From: Seramator thermalis
GTDB taxonomy: Bacteria > Bacteroidota > Bacteroidia > Bacteroidales > Dysgonomonadaceae
DNA length: 64,000 nucleotides
Assembly (NCBI RefSeq): GCF_004138125.1
Contig: NZ_RXHS01000011.1
Coordinates: forward strand, 1-64,000
Direction: 5' to 3'
Part shown: in pieces, positions 54,720 through 63,779 of the stretch
How positions within the stretch are numbered: the stretch's first letter is position 1
Layout of the letters: each line of letters begins with the position of its first letter
The notes under the pieces: generated by a model
Told to the model about the DNA's origin: nothing
What the model saw: only the letters and a program-made list of their open reading frames with translations
Database searches by the model: none
Made by a program: the position numbers and the translations under genes

Positions 54720-55883
54720 ATGAAGCGACGTCAATTTTTGAAAACAACGGCTGTCGGCACCGCTTTGTTGGTGGTTAACCCTTCCCTGAATGCTTTTGAG
54801 ACGGTTGATGACAAAAAGTCTACAAACAATCTGCCTCGCTGGCGTGGGTTTAATGTCCTCGACTTCTTTTCTCCTCAACGATATGTCGCAAATCCTGCTC
54901 GGTTTGCGGCGACGGAACAGGATTTTAAATGGATGGCCGACTGGGGATTCGACTTTGTCCGTATTCCTATGGCATATCCCAGCTATTTGAAGTATGATCC
55001 GGCTTCCGGAAGGGATATCACTCCCGAAGAAACAGTTGGGTTCAGGGAAGAAGCGATTGATGCTATCGAACAAGTAGTCTATACGGCCAATAAATACCAT
55101 TTGCATGTAAGCCTCAATCTACATCGGGCCCCCGGTTTCTGTATCAATGCCGGATTTCACGAACCCTTTAACTTATGGAAGGACGAAGAGGCACAGCAGG
55201 CATTTTACCGGCACTGGGATATGTGGGCGAAACGGTTTAAAAATGTTTCCCCAGAATTATTAAGTTTCGATCTAGTCAACGAGCCTTGTTTCAAGGAAGA
55301 TATGAACGATCAGTTCTCTCCGGCCACAGCCATTCCGGGAAGTATATACCGTAAAGTCGCTGTTGGATGCCTGGACGTTATCCACCGGCAGAATGCCGAC
55401 AGAATGGTAGTTGCTGACGGGAATAACGGCGGTGCTTTAGTAATTCCCGAGTTGACTGATCTTCCCATAGGGCAAAGTTGCAGGGGCTATTATCCACATT
55501 ATGTATCCCACTATCGAGCCGGTTGGGTATGGAAAAACCCCGATGATGCACCGGTGCCTGTATGGCCGGGTGTGATCAACGGTGAAAAATTTGACCGTAA
55601 GGTGCTCGAAGATTTTTATCGTCCCTGGACCGATCTGGTGAAGCAAGGTGTGGGGGTACATTGCGGTGAATGCGGATGTTACAATGAGACACCTCATGAT
55701 GTTTTCCTCGCATGGTTTGAAGATATGTTGCAGATCCTCACCAGCCATCAGATCGGCTGGGCACTGTGGAATTTCCGGGGCGACTTCGGAGTGCTGGATT
55801 CAGGAAGAAAAGATGTGACATATGAAGCGTGGCACGGACATCAGCTGGATCGTAAGCTGTTGAACTTGCTTCAGAAGTATTGA
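54720..55883 (+). CDS. GH5 glycoside hydrolase with Tat-type signal
   Basis: The protein has 387 residues. It starts MKRRQFLKTTAVGTALL, a twin-arginine signal. The GH5 core has RGFNVLDFF, FDFVRIPMAYPSYL, LNLHRAPGF, the acid/base Glu188 in FDLVNEPCF, the nucleophile Glu317 in GVHCGECGCY, and WALWNFRGDFGVLDS. It is probably an endo-beta-glucanase or related beta-mannan/glucan enzyme; the subfamily is not assigned. It follows the unassigned protein by 43 bp. Its base composition is richer in G+C than the three genes before it. Confidence 0.88.
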   Translation: MKRRQFLKTTAVGTALLVVNPSLNAFETVDDKKSTNNLPRWRGFNVLDFFSPQRYVANPARFAATEQDFKWMADWGFDFVRIPMAYPSYLKYDPASGRDITPEETVGFREEAIDAIEQVVYTANKYHLHVSLNLHRAPGFCINAGFHEPFNLWKDEEAQQAFYRHWDMWAKRFKNVSPELLSFDLVNEPCFKEDMNDQFSPATAIPGSIYRKVAVGCLDVIHRQNADRMVVADGNNGGALVIPELTDLPIGQSCRGYYPHYVSHYRAGWVWKNPDDAPVPVWPGVINGEKFDRKVLEDFYRPWTDLVKQGVGVHCGECGCYNETPHDVFLAWFEDMLQILTSHQIGWALWNFRGDFGVLDSGRKDVTYEAWHGHQLDRKLLNLLQKY

Positions 55884-55927
55884 TAATTATGATTTTTATC
55901 AGAGTTATATTAATTCCCCATTCAATT

Positions 55928-56466
55928 ATGAGGAAATATGTTTTTTTATTTTGATCCCTTTTTCTCAATCGATATTCGCTTCCATAAGGACTTACTCTTG
56001 TCCGGAAGAAATAAAGGCTTCCGATAGTTATACGTTGACAGTTGACGGTATTCCGGTGCATGTAATAGATAATCCTGTTCCTTGTTCATTTGCCGCTTTT
56101 GAGATGGAACAGGCTGTTTCTGTTGAAATTGAGAGCAAAGTAACGGTTAAATGGGTAGATGTTCGTCCTTTGAGTGCCGGGATTAAACCGGTGATCAAAG
56201 AGGATAAAATTTGTTTTACTATCACTGAACCAGGTAATTATAGTGTGGAGATCAACGGGAAGCTAAGTCATCCACTTTTTATTTTTCCAAGATCAGGGCT
56301 TCCGAAAGTATCTTTGAAACTTAAATGGGATTGGTACATTCACCGGGAGGCGTATTATGCCGGTATATGAGCCAATGACCAGTTAGAATACGGCGGTTCG
56401 TTTTTTCCATGGCTGGGCTATGAAAACGGAAATCAGGCAACTTATAATGCCTATAAACATTTTTGA
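55928..56466 (+). pseudogene. Broken exported protein gene with polygalacturonase-type N-terminal domain
   Basis: ATG at 55928 opens MRKYVF but stops after eight codons. With one extra T in the T7 run at 55941-55947 it would read MRKYVFFILIPFSQSIFA, a clean signal peptide. It would then continue as YTLTVDGIPVHVIDNPVPCSFAAFEMEQ, VSVEIESKVTVKWVDVRPLSAGIKPVIKEDKICFTITEPGNYSVEING. This beta-sandwich pattern is found at the N-terminus of many Bacteroidota polygalacturonase-like and related enzymes. A TGA at 56368 then breaks the frame, and a further 31 codons end at 56466. The catalytic part is missing. Confidence 0.6.
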
Positions 56467-56524
56467 AAAATATTCCGCAACGGATTGTAAATTCACATCA
56501 AGATTCTAAAATTTACGAGATATT

Positions 56525-58048
56525 ATGAACAAAATATTTTCCGCTCTTTCTTTGGGGCTTATGACGTCGACCGGCTTTGCGCAGCAAATCGCCAAACCGA
56601 ATATCGTGTTTATTTACGCAGATGATTTGGGATTTGGCGATTTGTCCTGTTATGGTGCAACGAGAGTTCAAACCCCAAATGTTGATGGCTTGGCACGGGA
56701 TGGCATCCGTTTCGTGAATGCTCATTCGGCTGCGGCTACCAGTACACCCTCGCGTTACGGACTATTGACCGGTGAATATCCGTGGCGACGCAACGGAACG
56801 GGGATTGCGGCCGGCGATGCGGCTTTGATTATCAACCCCGAACGATGCACCGTTCCCAAAATATTGAAAGAAGCCGGATATGCCACCGGAGCTGTAGGCA
56901 AATGGCATTTGGGATTGGGCAGTGAAACGGGAAAACAAGACTGGAACGACAAGATAACGCCGGGCCCTAAAGAAATCGGTTTCGACTATTCCTATATTAT
57001 GGCAGCAACGGCAGATCGTGTACCTTGCGTTTTTGTAGAGAATCAACGGGTTGTCGGTCTCGATCCCCGAGACCCGATACAGGTGAGCTATACGAAGAAT
57101 TTTCCGGGAGAACCTACGGGTAAGAATAATCCGGAGTTGCTGACAAAATTAAGGCCCAGTCATGGTCACGACATGAGCATCGTGAATGGTATTTCGCGTA
57201 TCGGATATATGAAAGGAGGAAAATCGGCATTGTGGAAGGATGAAAATATTGCCGACAGCATAACAGCCCATGCCGTGAAGTTTATTGAGGCAAACAAAGA
57301 TAACCCTTTCTTCCTTTATTTTGCCACAAACGATGTTCACGTGCCACGTTATCCGAATTCGCGATTTTGGGGGAAGACCGATATGGGGTTTCGTGGCGAC
57401 GCCATTGTACAGTTCGACTGGTCGGTTGGCGAAATCGTAAAAGCCTTGGAAAGTGCCGGGATTCGCGAAAACACGCTCATCATCATCACAAGCGATAATG
57501 GGCCTGTGGTAGATGACGGATATGCCGATCAGGCAGTGGAAAAACTGATGAACCATAAGCCGTGGGGGCCGTTTCGCGGAGGAAAATACAGCACATTTGA
57601 AGCAGGAACACGAGTACCATTTATAGTAAATTGGCAAGGGAAAATCGCCTCCAAAAAGTCGGAAGCTCTTGTTTCGCAAATTGACCTATTGGCGACGTTG
57701 GCACGCTTGGCATGCGTGGATATTTCTGCAAAGGAAGTTGCGGACAGCCGGGATCAGCTCGATGCCTGGTTGGGGCATGACGAAAAGGGGCGTGATTATA
57801 TCATTGGTTCTGCAGACGGTTTGACCATTCTCACCTGGCAATGGAAATATATAGAGCCGAACAATGGTGCAGCATATAATCCGTTAACCCATACAGAATT
57901 GGGGAATGATTGGCATGACCAGCTTTACGATATGTTGCACGACCGCGGCGAATATGATAATGTTGCCACAGAAAATCCTCTGATTGTGCGTTTTCTGAAA
58001 GAAATTCTTCAGGAAGAAAAAAGCAAGGGTATCGGGTTGAGTTTATGA
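56525..58048 (+). CDS. Exported sulfatase, Ser-type
   Basis: The protein has 507 residues with a signal peptide (about 1-20). Metal-site IYADDLGFGD (Asp33, Asp34) and the modification motif S73-T-P-S-R77 (TSTPSRYGLLTGEYPWR) are seen, along with GKWHLGLG and ITSDNGPVVDDG. Ser in place of Cys means it is activated by an anaerobic sulfatase-maturing radical-SAM enzyme, not encoded here. The substrate is probably a sulfated glycan. Codon use is like the core genome, unlike the GH9 group, so it may be an older neighbour of the locus. Confidence 0.9.
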   Translation: MNKIFSALSLGLMTSTGFAQQIAKPNIVFIYADDLGFGDLSCYGATRVQTPNVDGLARDGIRFVNAHSAAATSTPSRYGLLTGEYPWRRNGTGIAAGDAALIINPERCTVPKILKEAGYATGAVGKWHLGLGSETGKQDWNDKITPGPKEIGFDYSYIMAATADRVPCVFVENQRVVGLDPRDPIQVSYTKNFPGEPTGKNNPELLTKLRPSHGHDMSIVNGISRIGYMKGGKSALWKDENIADSITAHAVKFIEANKDNPFFLYFATNDVHVPRYPNSRFWGKTDMGFRGDAIVQFDWSVGEIVKALESAGIRENTLIIITSDNGPVVDDGYADQAVEKLMNHKPWGPFRGGKYSTFEAGTRVPFIVNWQGKIASKKSEALVSQIDLLATLARLACVDISAKEVADSRDQLDAWLGHDEKGRDYIIGSADGLTILTWQWKYIEPNNGAAYNPLTHTELGNDWHDQLYDMLHDRGEYDNVATENPLIVRFLKEILQEEKSKGIGLSL

Positions 58049-58087
58049 AAATATCATTCGATTTGCATTTGTTTTTTCTCAATCTTG

Positions 58088-59020
58088 TCATTCGAGTTTC
58101 ACCTGATTTTTGTCGGCGAAATGCACGGTCATTTGCGGGAATGGGATATTAAGTCCATTGGCATTGAGTTGTTTATAAATCTCTTCCGTAAGGTCGAAAT
58201 TGACTTCCCAATAATCGGACGATTTTACCCATACGCGTAGTACAAAATCTATGGAACTATCGTTCATCTTCGACATGCGTGCAAAGGGAGCGGGATCGTG
58301 AAGAATTTTCGGGTGTTGTGAAGCTGCATCCAAAAGAATTTTCTTTACCAATTCCACATCCGATCCATAATCGACACCGATTGGCAAATCAATGCGCCTA
58401 TTTTCTTGGGTAGTGTAGTTGATAATGACTCCGGTAGAGAGTGGCCCGTTGGGTATATAAATAGTTTTGTTGTCGATCGTGGTAAGTGTAGTGTAAAGAA
58501 TTCCCACTGTTTTAACAGTTCCTTCGGTGTTTTGTGCCTGGATGTAATCGCCTCCCTTAAACGGTTTATTGAAAAGCAGCATAACACCACCGGCAAAATT
58601 GGAGAGATTGTCTTTCACCGCCAGACCAATGGCTAAACCTGCCGAACCAATAATGGCTGCCAGTGAAACGGTCTGAGATCCGACAATATTGATAATCAGA
58701 ATGAAAAGGCCGATGAACAGCATCACGTTCGTGAGATTGAGCAGGAATCCTTTCAGCGCCGAGTCCATCGATCGTTTCGAAAAAATATTGTTCAGAAATT
58801 TATTAATCTTGCGGATAATCCATTTTCCGATAAAAAATAAAACGAAGATTATCAACAGTTTTCCGAGTAGATCTATACTGAACGTAAGAAACTGATCCAA
58901 CAATTCGTGGAAGCGGCCTTGCTTAATAAGTTCGGCCGTAGAGACTGTTTTTTCATCCAAGTTTTCGATCATCTTTGTGCCGGTGGAATCAGGCTGAGCT
59001 GCAAATAAGTTGGTAGGCAT
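58088..59020 (-). CDS. mscS: MscS-family small-conductance mechanosensitive channel
   Basis: The protein has 310 residues. Membrane segments lie at about 45-70, 80-105 and 115-140. TM3 reads GSAGLAIGLAVKDNLSNFAGGVMLLFNKPFKGGDYI, the Gly/Ala packing helix of MscS. The beta domain (GTVKTVGILYTTLTTIDNKTIYIPNGPLSTGVIINYT) and the C-terminal domain follow. It vents solutes under osmotic down-shock. The start at 59020 (MPTNLFAAQP) is chosen because the -7 box at 59048-59055 excludes the ATG at 59083. Confidence 0.9.
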   Translation of the reverse strand: MPTNLFAAQPDSTGTKMIENLDEKTVSTAELIKQGRFHELLDQFLTFSIDLLGKLLIIFVLFFIGKWIIRKINKFLNNIFSKRSMDSALKGFLLNLTNVMLFIGLFILIINIVGSQTVSLAAIIGSAGLAIGLAVKDNLSNFAGGVMLLFNKPFKGGDYIQAQNTEGTVKTVGILYTTLTTIDNKTIYIPNGPLSTGVIINYTTQENRRIDLPIGVDYGSDVELVKKILLDAASQHPKILHDPAPFARMSKMNDSSIDFVLRVWVKSSDYWEVNFDLTEEIYKQLNANGLNIPFPQMTVHFADKNQVKLE

Positions 59021-59047
59021 TATGATATATTTTATTGAAACTTCCGG

Positions 59048-59055
59048 CAAAAGTA
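59048..59055 (-). promoter_or_regulatory. -7 box (TACTTTTG) for mscS
   Basis: A minus-strand match to TAnnTTTG, 28 bp upstream of the chosen start. It lies 12 bp from the -7 box of the divergent TPR gene. Confidence 0.55.
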
Positions 59056-59067
59056 CAAAAAAACCAT

Positions 59068-59075
59068 TAATTTTG
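59068..59075 (+). promoter_or_regulatory. -7 box (TAATTTTG) for the TPR gene
   Basis: It matches TAnnTTTG, 25 bp upstream of the ATG at 59101. The two divergent -7 boxes are so close that the promoters must overlap. Confidence 0.55.
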
Positions 59076-59100
59076 CCACTCAAGATTTATGGATGAATCG

Positions 59101-59928
59101 ATGAACAAATTTTATACATTTCTGATTTTTCTTTTTTCTATAACTTTTGCTTCTACTGCTCAAACGTACGAACAATGGATAGGCAAGTCGGCAGATCACA
59201 TCGAACGAAACCGTCTCGACAGTGCCGAATATTCACTTAAAAAAGCGATCGAAACAGATCCGTCAAACCCGAATAATACTTCGCTTCTGATGAGTTTGGG
59301 TGTAATTCAGCGTGAATCGGGACGTTACGAGGATGCATACATGACTTTCACTGCAGCCTTAACTAATTATCCCGATTCGAAACTTGTCCTTCACAACCGA
59401 GCCGCTCTTCTTTGCGACATGGAACGCTACGACGAAGCGATGAACGATTACAACGAAATACTCCGACTCGATCCTTCGGATGTGCAAGCTTATTATCGGC
59501 GTGGAATTCTTCATCTCGAGCAAAAACAACGGGATTTGGCCGAAGTCGATTTTCGGAAAGCTCAACAAATAGACCCTGACAACATGTATTCGCTTTTGAG
59601 CAAGGCCTTGATTTACAAGCTTGATGACAATTGGATAGAAGCCGAAAAAATGTATTCGAGACTGATAGACAACGGCGAAAATGTAACCTCGGTTTTTTAT
59701 TTGAATCGTGCAGAGTGTTATGTAAATACCGACCAGATTTTTAAGGCATCGGCCGATTTAAAATCTGCCGAACCAGGCGAAAGGCAAAATCCCTATTTTT
59801 ATTTTCTCAGAGGAAGAGTTCGTTTGGCTCAATACGATAAGCTGGCGGCAAAAGCCGATTTCGAGAAAGCAAAGCAGTTGGGCTATGATCCTGAAATAGC
59901 CGATGAATGGATCAAGAAAGCCAAATAG
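59101..59928 (+). CDS. Exported TPR-repeat protein
   Basis: The protein has 275 residues with a signal peptide (MNKFYTFLIFLFSITFASTAQ, about 1-21). About six TPR units follow (for example ALTNYPDSKLVLHNRAALLCDMERYDEAMNDYNEILRLDPSDVQAYYRRGILHLEQKQRDLAEVDFRKAQQIDPDN). It is a protein-binding scaffold in the periplasm; the partner is unknown. The ATG at 59101 is favoured over 59089, which lies only a few bases from the predicted transcript start. Confidence 0.82.
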   Translation: MNKFYTFLIFLFSITFASTAQTYEQWIGKSADHIERNRLDSAEYSLKKAIETDPSNPNNTSLLMSLGVIQRESGRYEDAYMTFTAALTNYPDSKLVLHNRAALLCDMERYDEAMNDYNEILRLDPSDVQAYYRRGILHLEQKQRDLAEVDFRKAQQIDPDNMYSLLSKALIYKLDDNWIEAEKMYSRLIDNGENVTSVFYLNRAECYVNTDQIFKASADLKSAEPGERQNPYFYFLRGRVRLAQYDKLAAKADFEKAKQLGYDPEIADEWIKKAK

Positions 59929-59980
59929 AAAATCGAATGAAAAAGGCGTCGTAAAAACGAATTATGGCCTTCTTTGCTCT

Positions 59981-61522
59981 TTACCGTTTTTTCCAAAAAA
60001 GAGCTCCGAAAATGGACCGGGTGATCGTTCTCCCAATCTCGTTACTGATTTGACGTGTGGCGCTTTTCCCGACCTGATCCATCAAATCTCCCAGAAAACC
60101 CTGATCGGCTTTTCGTTGTCTTTCTTCTGCCCGTTTAGCTCTTTCGGCTTCGAGCAATGCTTTCTGAGCCTCTTTCTGTTGAAGGATCCGTTCTTTTTCT
60201 TCCTCGGCACGGTTACGTTCTTCCTCTAACAATTCCTGTTTACGGGAGAGAATTTCATAAGCCGATTCCCGATCGATCGATTTTTCATACACACCAAAAA
60301 TGAAAGAACTTTTAATCAACTGATCACGTTCCGCAACAGTGAGAGGCCCAATTTGGGCTTGTGGTGGCAAAACATATGCACGTTGAACCATTTGAGGAGC
60401 TCCTTTTTCGTCAAGAAAAGAAATCAATGCTTCGCCGGTATTTAATTGCGTAATAACCTCTTCGGTATTAAATTTTGGATTAGGTCGAAATGTATTGGCA
60501 GCCACTTTCACCGCTTTCTGATCGTTGGGAGTATAAGAGCGAAGGGCATGTTGAACACGATTGCCAAGTTGCCCGAGAATATTTTCGGGAACATCGGAGG
60601 AATTTTGTGTGCAAAAATATACTCCAACGCCTTTCGAACGAACCAGACGAACAATTTGTTCCACTTTTTCCAGCAAGGGTTTTGGCATATCGTTGAAGAG
60701 TAGATGGGCTTCGTCGAAAAAGAACACAAGTTTCGGTTTGTCCACATCGCCAACTTCGGGTAGCGATTCATACAAATCATCAAGGAGCCAAAGCAGGAAT
60801 GTAGTGTAAACGCGAGGTGAATTGATAAGCTTGTCAGCTGCGAGAATATTGATCACGCCCTTTCCTTGATCGGTTTGAATGAAATCGGTGATTTCGAATG
60901 CAGGTTCGCCGAAAAAATTGTCGCCACCCTGGCTTTCGAGCTGCATCAAACTTCGCTGAATGGCGCCGATGCTTGCAGGAGAAATATTTCCATATTGTGT
61001 GGTAAACCGAGCTCGGTTGTCGCCTATAAATTGCAACATTTTCTGCAAATCCTTCAAATCGATGAGTAGAAGGTTATTGTCGTCGGCAATTTTAAATGCG
61101 AGTGCGAGCACAGCGCTCTGAATATCATTAAGATTGAGTAGTCGTTCCAGCAGAATGGGTCCCATTTCGGAGACTGTCGTGCGGATGGGATGTCCTTGTT
61201 CGCCGAATACATCCCAAAAAGTTACAGGAAAAGCCTTGTACTCAAATCCCAAATCTTTGAGCCCGTATTCTTCAACACGTTTGTTGACACTTTCCTTGTT
61301 GCCTCCCGATTTGGCTACTCCCGAAAAATCCCCTTTCATGTCGGCGGCAAAAACGGGCACTCCCATTTCGCTAAAAGTTTCTGAAAGTGTTTGTAACGTA
61401 ACGGTTTTTCCCGTACCTGTAGCTCCCGTTATCAACCCATGACGGTTTGCCATTTTAGGAATGATGCAAATATCAGCTTCCTCGTTTTTGGCAATAAGCG
61501 CTCTGTGAGATTGGTCGAACAT
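59981..61522 (-). CDS. HerA-like ATPase (DUF853)
   Basis: The protein has 513 residues. Walker A GATGTGKT at 33-40, Walker [13 protein letters not shown] (about 265-276), and [25 protein letters not shown] mark the HerA/FtsK-type DUF853 family. A charged coiled coil covers about 425-480 ([40 protein letters not shown]), before a short C-terminal tail. It is probably a DNA or protein translocase in the cytoplasm; the role is not established. It converges with the TPR gene with about 50 bp between. Confidence 0.85.
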   Translation of the reverse strand: MFDQSHRALIAKNEEADICIIPKMANRHGLITGATGTGKTVTLQTLSETFSEMGVPVFAADMKGDFSGVAKSGGNKESVNKRVEEYGLKDLGFEYKAFPVTFWDVFGEQGHPIRTTVSEMGPILLERLLNLNDIQSAVLALAFKIADDNNLLLIDLKDLQKMLQFIGDNRARFTTQYGNISPASIGAIQRSLMQLESQGGDNFFGEPAFEITDFIQTDQGKGVINILAADKLINSPRVYTTFLLWLLDDLYESLPEVGDVDKPKLVFFFDEAHLLFNDMPKPLLEKVEQIVRLVRSKGVGVYFCTQNSSDVPENILGQLGNRVQHALRSYTPNDQKAVKVAANTFRPNPKFNTEEVITQLNTGEALISFLDEKGAPQMVQRAYVLPPQAQIGPLTVAERDQLIKSSFIFGVYEKSIDRESAYEILSRKQELLEEERNRAEEEKERILQQKEAQKALLEAERAKRAEERQRKADQGFLGDLMDQVGKSATRQISNEIGRTITRSIFGALFWKKR

Positions 61523-61664
61523 AAAATCAGTTATTGGATAGTTTGTTGTTTATATATGCAAAGAAAAACATATTTATGGATTAAACAAAAAAATAAGTTT
61601 TGATATGCAATGAAAATCGTCTAACTTTATGGCGTAAAACATGTAACATCAAATTAATCATACT

Positions 61665-62324
61665 ATGAGATGCTCATCTTTCTTCGGACTTTGTTTTTTT
61701 TCTGTTGCATTGGCAATGGCACCTTCAGTGAGCGCGATAGAAATATCGCATTATCTTTTTCCGGAGTTTAAGGAAGGATCGATTTTGATGAAAAATGGTG
61801 TGGTAACTAAAGCTCTTCTCAATTATAACGCTGCGACCGAAGAGATGGTGTTTATGCAAAACGACAAAGTTTTGGCACTTGCCGATGTTACGTTGATTCA
61901 GATCGACACGGTGTATATCGAAGACAGAAAATTTGTGTATCGTGACCGAAAAATTCTGGAAGTGTTATGCAGTTCACCCTATATTTTAATGGCACATTAC
62001 AAATGTCGCGTCATCCCTCCCGGGAAACCGGCCGGTTATGGTGGCACTTCGCAGACTTCTGCATCCGACTCCTACTCCGGTTGGTCGCAGGGTGGAAAAA
62101 TGTATGAGCTGCAATTGCCTGACGATTTTAAAGTCGTTCCTTATACGGTTTACAAACTGCAGAAGGGCTCAGAAATCAAAAACTTTACTTCGATGGGGCA
62201 ATTCGGAAAGTATTACAAAAAAAAGAATAATCTTTTTCAGGATTATGTTCAGCAACACAAACCCGATTTCAACAATCAGTTGGCAATTGCCCAACTTGTG
62301 GCATATATGGAAACAAACGAATAA
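61665..62324 (+). CDS. Exported protein of unknown function
   Basis: The protein has 219 residues with a signal peptide (about 1-24, SVSAIEI). The mature part reads FKEGSILMKNGVVTKALLNYNAATEEMVFMQNDKVLALADVTLIQIDTVYIEDRKFVYRDRKILEVL, a beta-rich pattern with no Cys cluster. A Gly/Ser stretch follows (GYGGTSQTSASDSYSGWSQGG, about 125-145), then a charged, Lys-rich C-terminal part. I know no named family. It lies 25 bp upstream of the fucosidase gene and may be co-transcribed. Confidence 0.7.
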   Translation: MRCSSFFGLCFFSVALAMAPSVSAIEISHYLFPEFKEGSILMKNGVVTKALLNYNAATEEMVFMQNDKVLALADVTLIQIDTVYIEDRKFVYRDRKILEVLCSSPYILMAHYKCRVIPPGKPAGYGGTSQTSASDSYSGWSQGGKMYELQLPDDFKVVPYTVYKLQKGSEIKNFTSMGQFGKYYKKKNNLFQDYVQQHKPDFNNQLAIAQLVAYMETNE

Positions 62325-62349
62325 TCTACAAAATTAAATTCAAACATCA

Positions 62350-63657
62350 ATGAAACACGTTTATTGCTTTCTCTTTGCACTTTTCTTCATCGCAACGGGC
62401 GCAACCGCACAGCAGGGCTACACTCCTTCGCCGGAAAATCTCAAAAACCGCCGGGAATTTCAGGATATGAAATTCGGAGTATTCATCCATTGGGGCATAT
62501 ACAGTATGATGGCCGACGGCGAGTGGATCATGAACAACAAAAACATCCACTACAAAGAATACGCCAAGTTGGCCGAAGGCTTTTATCCTTCGAAATTCGA
62601 TGCAGCCAAATGGGTGTCGGATGTAAAAGCGGCAGGTGCAAAATATATTTGCATCACATCGCGACATCACGACGGATTTTCGATGTTTGGGACCCGGCAG
62701 TCGTCTTACAACATTGTCGATGCCACCCCTTTCAAACGCGATGTCATCAAAGAGCTTGCCAACGAATGCCACAAACAGGGCATCAAACTCCATTTTTATT
62801 ATTCGTTGCTCGATTGGAGTCGTCCCGACTATTATCCCTTGGGAAGAACCGGACGAAATGTGGGTCGCGCAGAGCATGGCAATTGGGATACCTATCATCA
62901 GTTTATGCTTAATCAATTGACAGAATTGCTAACCAACTATGGCGAGATAGGCGCTATTTGGTTTGACGGGCAATGGGATCAAGACCAAAATCCCGATTTC
63001 GACTGGCGACTGCAAGAAATCTATGCTCATATTCATCGCCTGCAACCCGGTTGTCTCGTTATCAACAACCATCATTTAGCTCCGATAGAAGGTGAGGATG
63101 CCCAGACGTTCGAAAAAGACCTTCCCGGACAAAATACCACCGGCTTTTCGGCCGATGCCCAGATCGGCCAACTCCCCTTGGAAACCTGTGAAACCATGAA
63201 CAATTCGTGGGGATACAACATTACCGACTTGAAATATAAATCGGAAAAAGAGCTAATTCATTACTTGGTAAAAACAGCAGGAAACAATGCCAATTTGTTG
63301 CTGAACGTCGGACCTCGCCCAAATGGCGAATTTCCCGATATTGCCGTTCAGCGTTATTTGGCGATGGGTGAATGGCTCAAGAAATATGGCGAAACCATTT
63401 ATGGTACGCGTGGTGGATTTATCGCTCCTCGCGACTGGGGCGTTACGACTCAGAGAGACAACAAACTTTATGTGCATATCCTCAATCTGAAAGATGATGC
63501 TCTCTATTTGCCCATGGAAGGTAAAAAAGTTCGTTCGGCCAAAGTATTTATCGATCAGAAACCCTTGAAATTTACGGAAGTTCCGGGAGGAGTGGTCGTA
63601 AAGTTCGATCGAATTCCTGACGACGTGGATTATGTGGTAGAGTTGGAGATTAAGTAA
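62350..63657 (+). CDS. GH29 alpha-L-fucosidase, exported
   Basis: The protein has 435 residues with a signal peptide (about 1-20). The GH29 barrel starts FGVFIHWGIYSMMADGEWIM, with ICITSRHHDGFSMF. The nucleophile Asp206 is in GAIWFDGQWDQD. A C-terminal beta-sandwich follows. It releases fucose from host or plant glycans. It stands outside the susC-linked unit, next to the exported protein at 61665, and is closed by a strong terminator. Confidence 0.92.
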   Translation: MKHVYCFLFALFFIATGATAQQGYTPSPENLKNRREFQDMKFGVFIHWGIYSMMADGEWIMNNKNIHYKEYAKLAEGFYPSKFDAAKWVSDVKAAGAKYICITSRHHDGFSMFGTRQSSYNIVDATPFKRDVIKELANECHKQGIKLHFYYSLLDWSRPDYYPLGRTGRNVGRAEHGNWDTYHQFMLNQLTELLTNYGEIGAIWFDGQWDQDQNPDFDWRLQEIYAHIHRLQPGCLVINNHHLAPIEGEDAQTFEKDLPGQNTTGFSADAQIGQLPLETCETMNNSWGYNITDLKYKSEKELIHYLVKTAGNNANLLLNVGPRPNGEFPDIAVQRYLAMGEWLKKYGETIYGTRGGFIAPRDWGVTTQRDNKLYVHILNLKDDALYLPMEGKKVRSAKVFIDQKPLKFTEVPGGVVVKFDRIPDDVDYVVELEIK

Positions 63658-63677
63658 TAGGAAAGGTGAAAAAAAAG

Positions 63678-63720
63678 AAGAGCGTTCTTCTCAACGGAAT
63701 GAGGTGAAGAACGCTTTTCT
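63678..63720. terminator. Bidirectional terminator between fucosidase and proS
   Basis: AGCGTTCTTC (63681-63690) pairs with GAAGAACGCT (63706-63715), extended by A/T pairs and flanked by A and T runs. It serves both convergent genes. Confidence 0.8.
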
Positions 63721-63779
63721 ACTATTATTGTTCTCTCTATAGATGATAAACAGAATTTCAGATTATTAATTTCGGGTGA

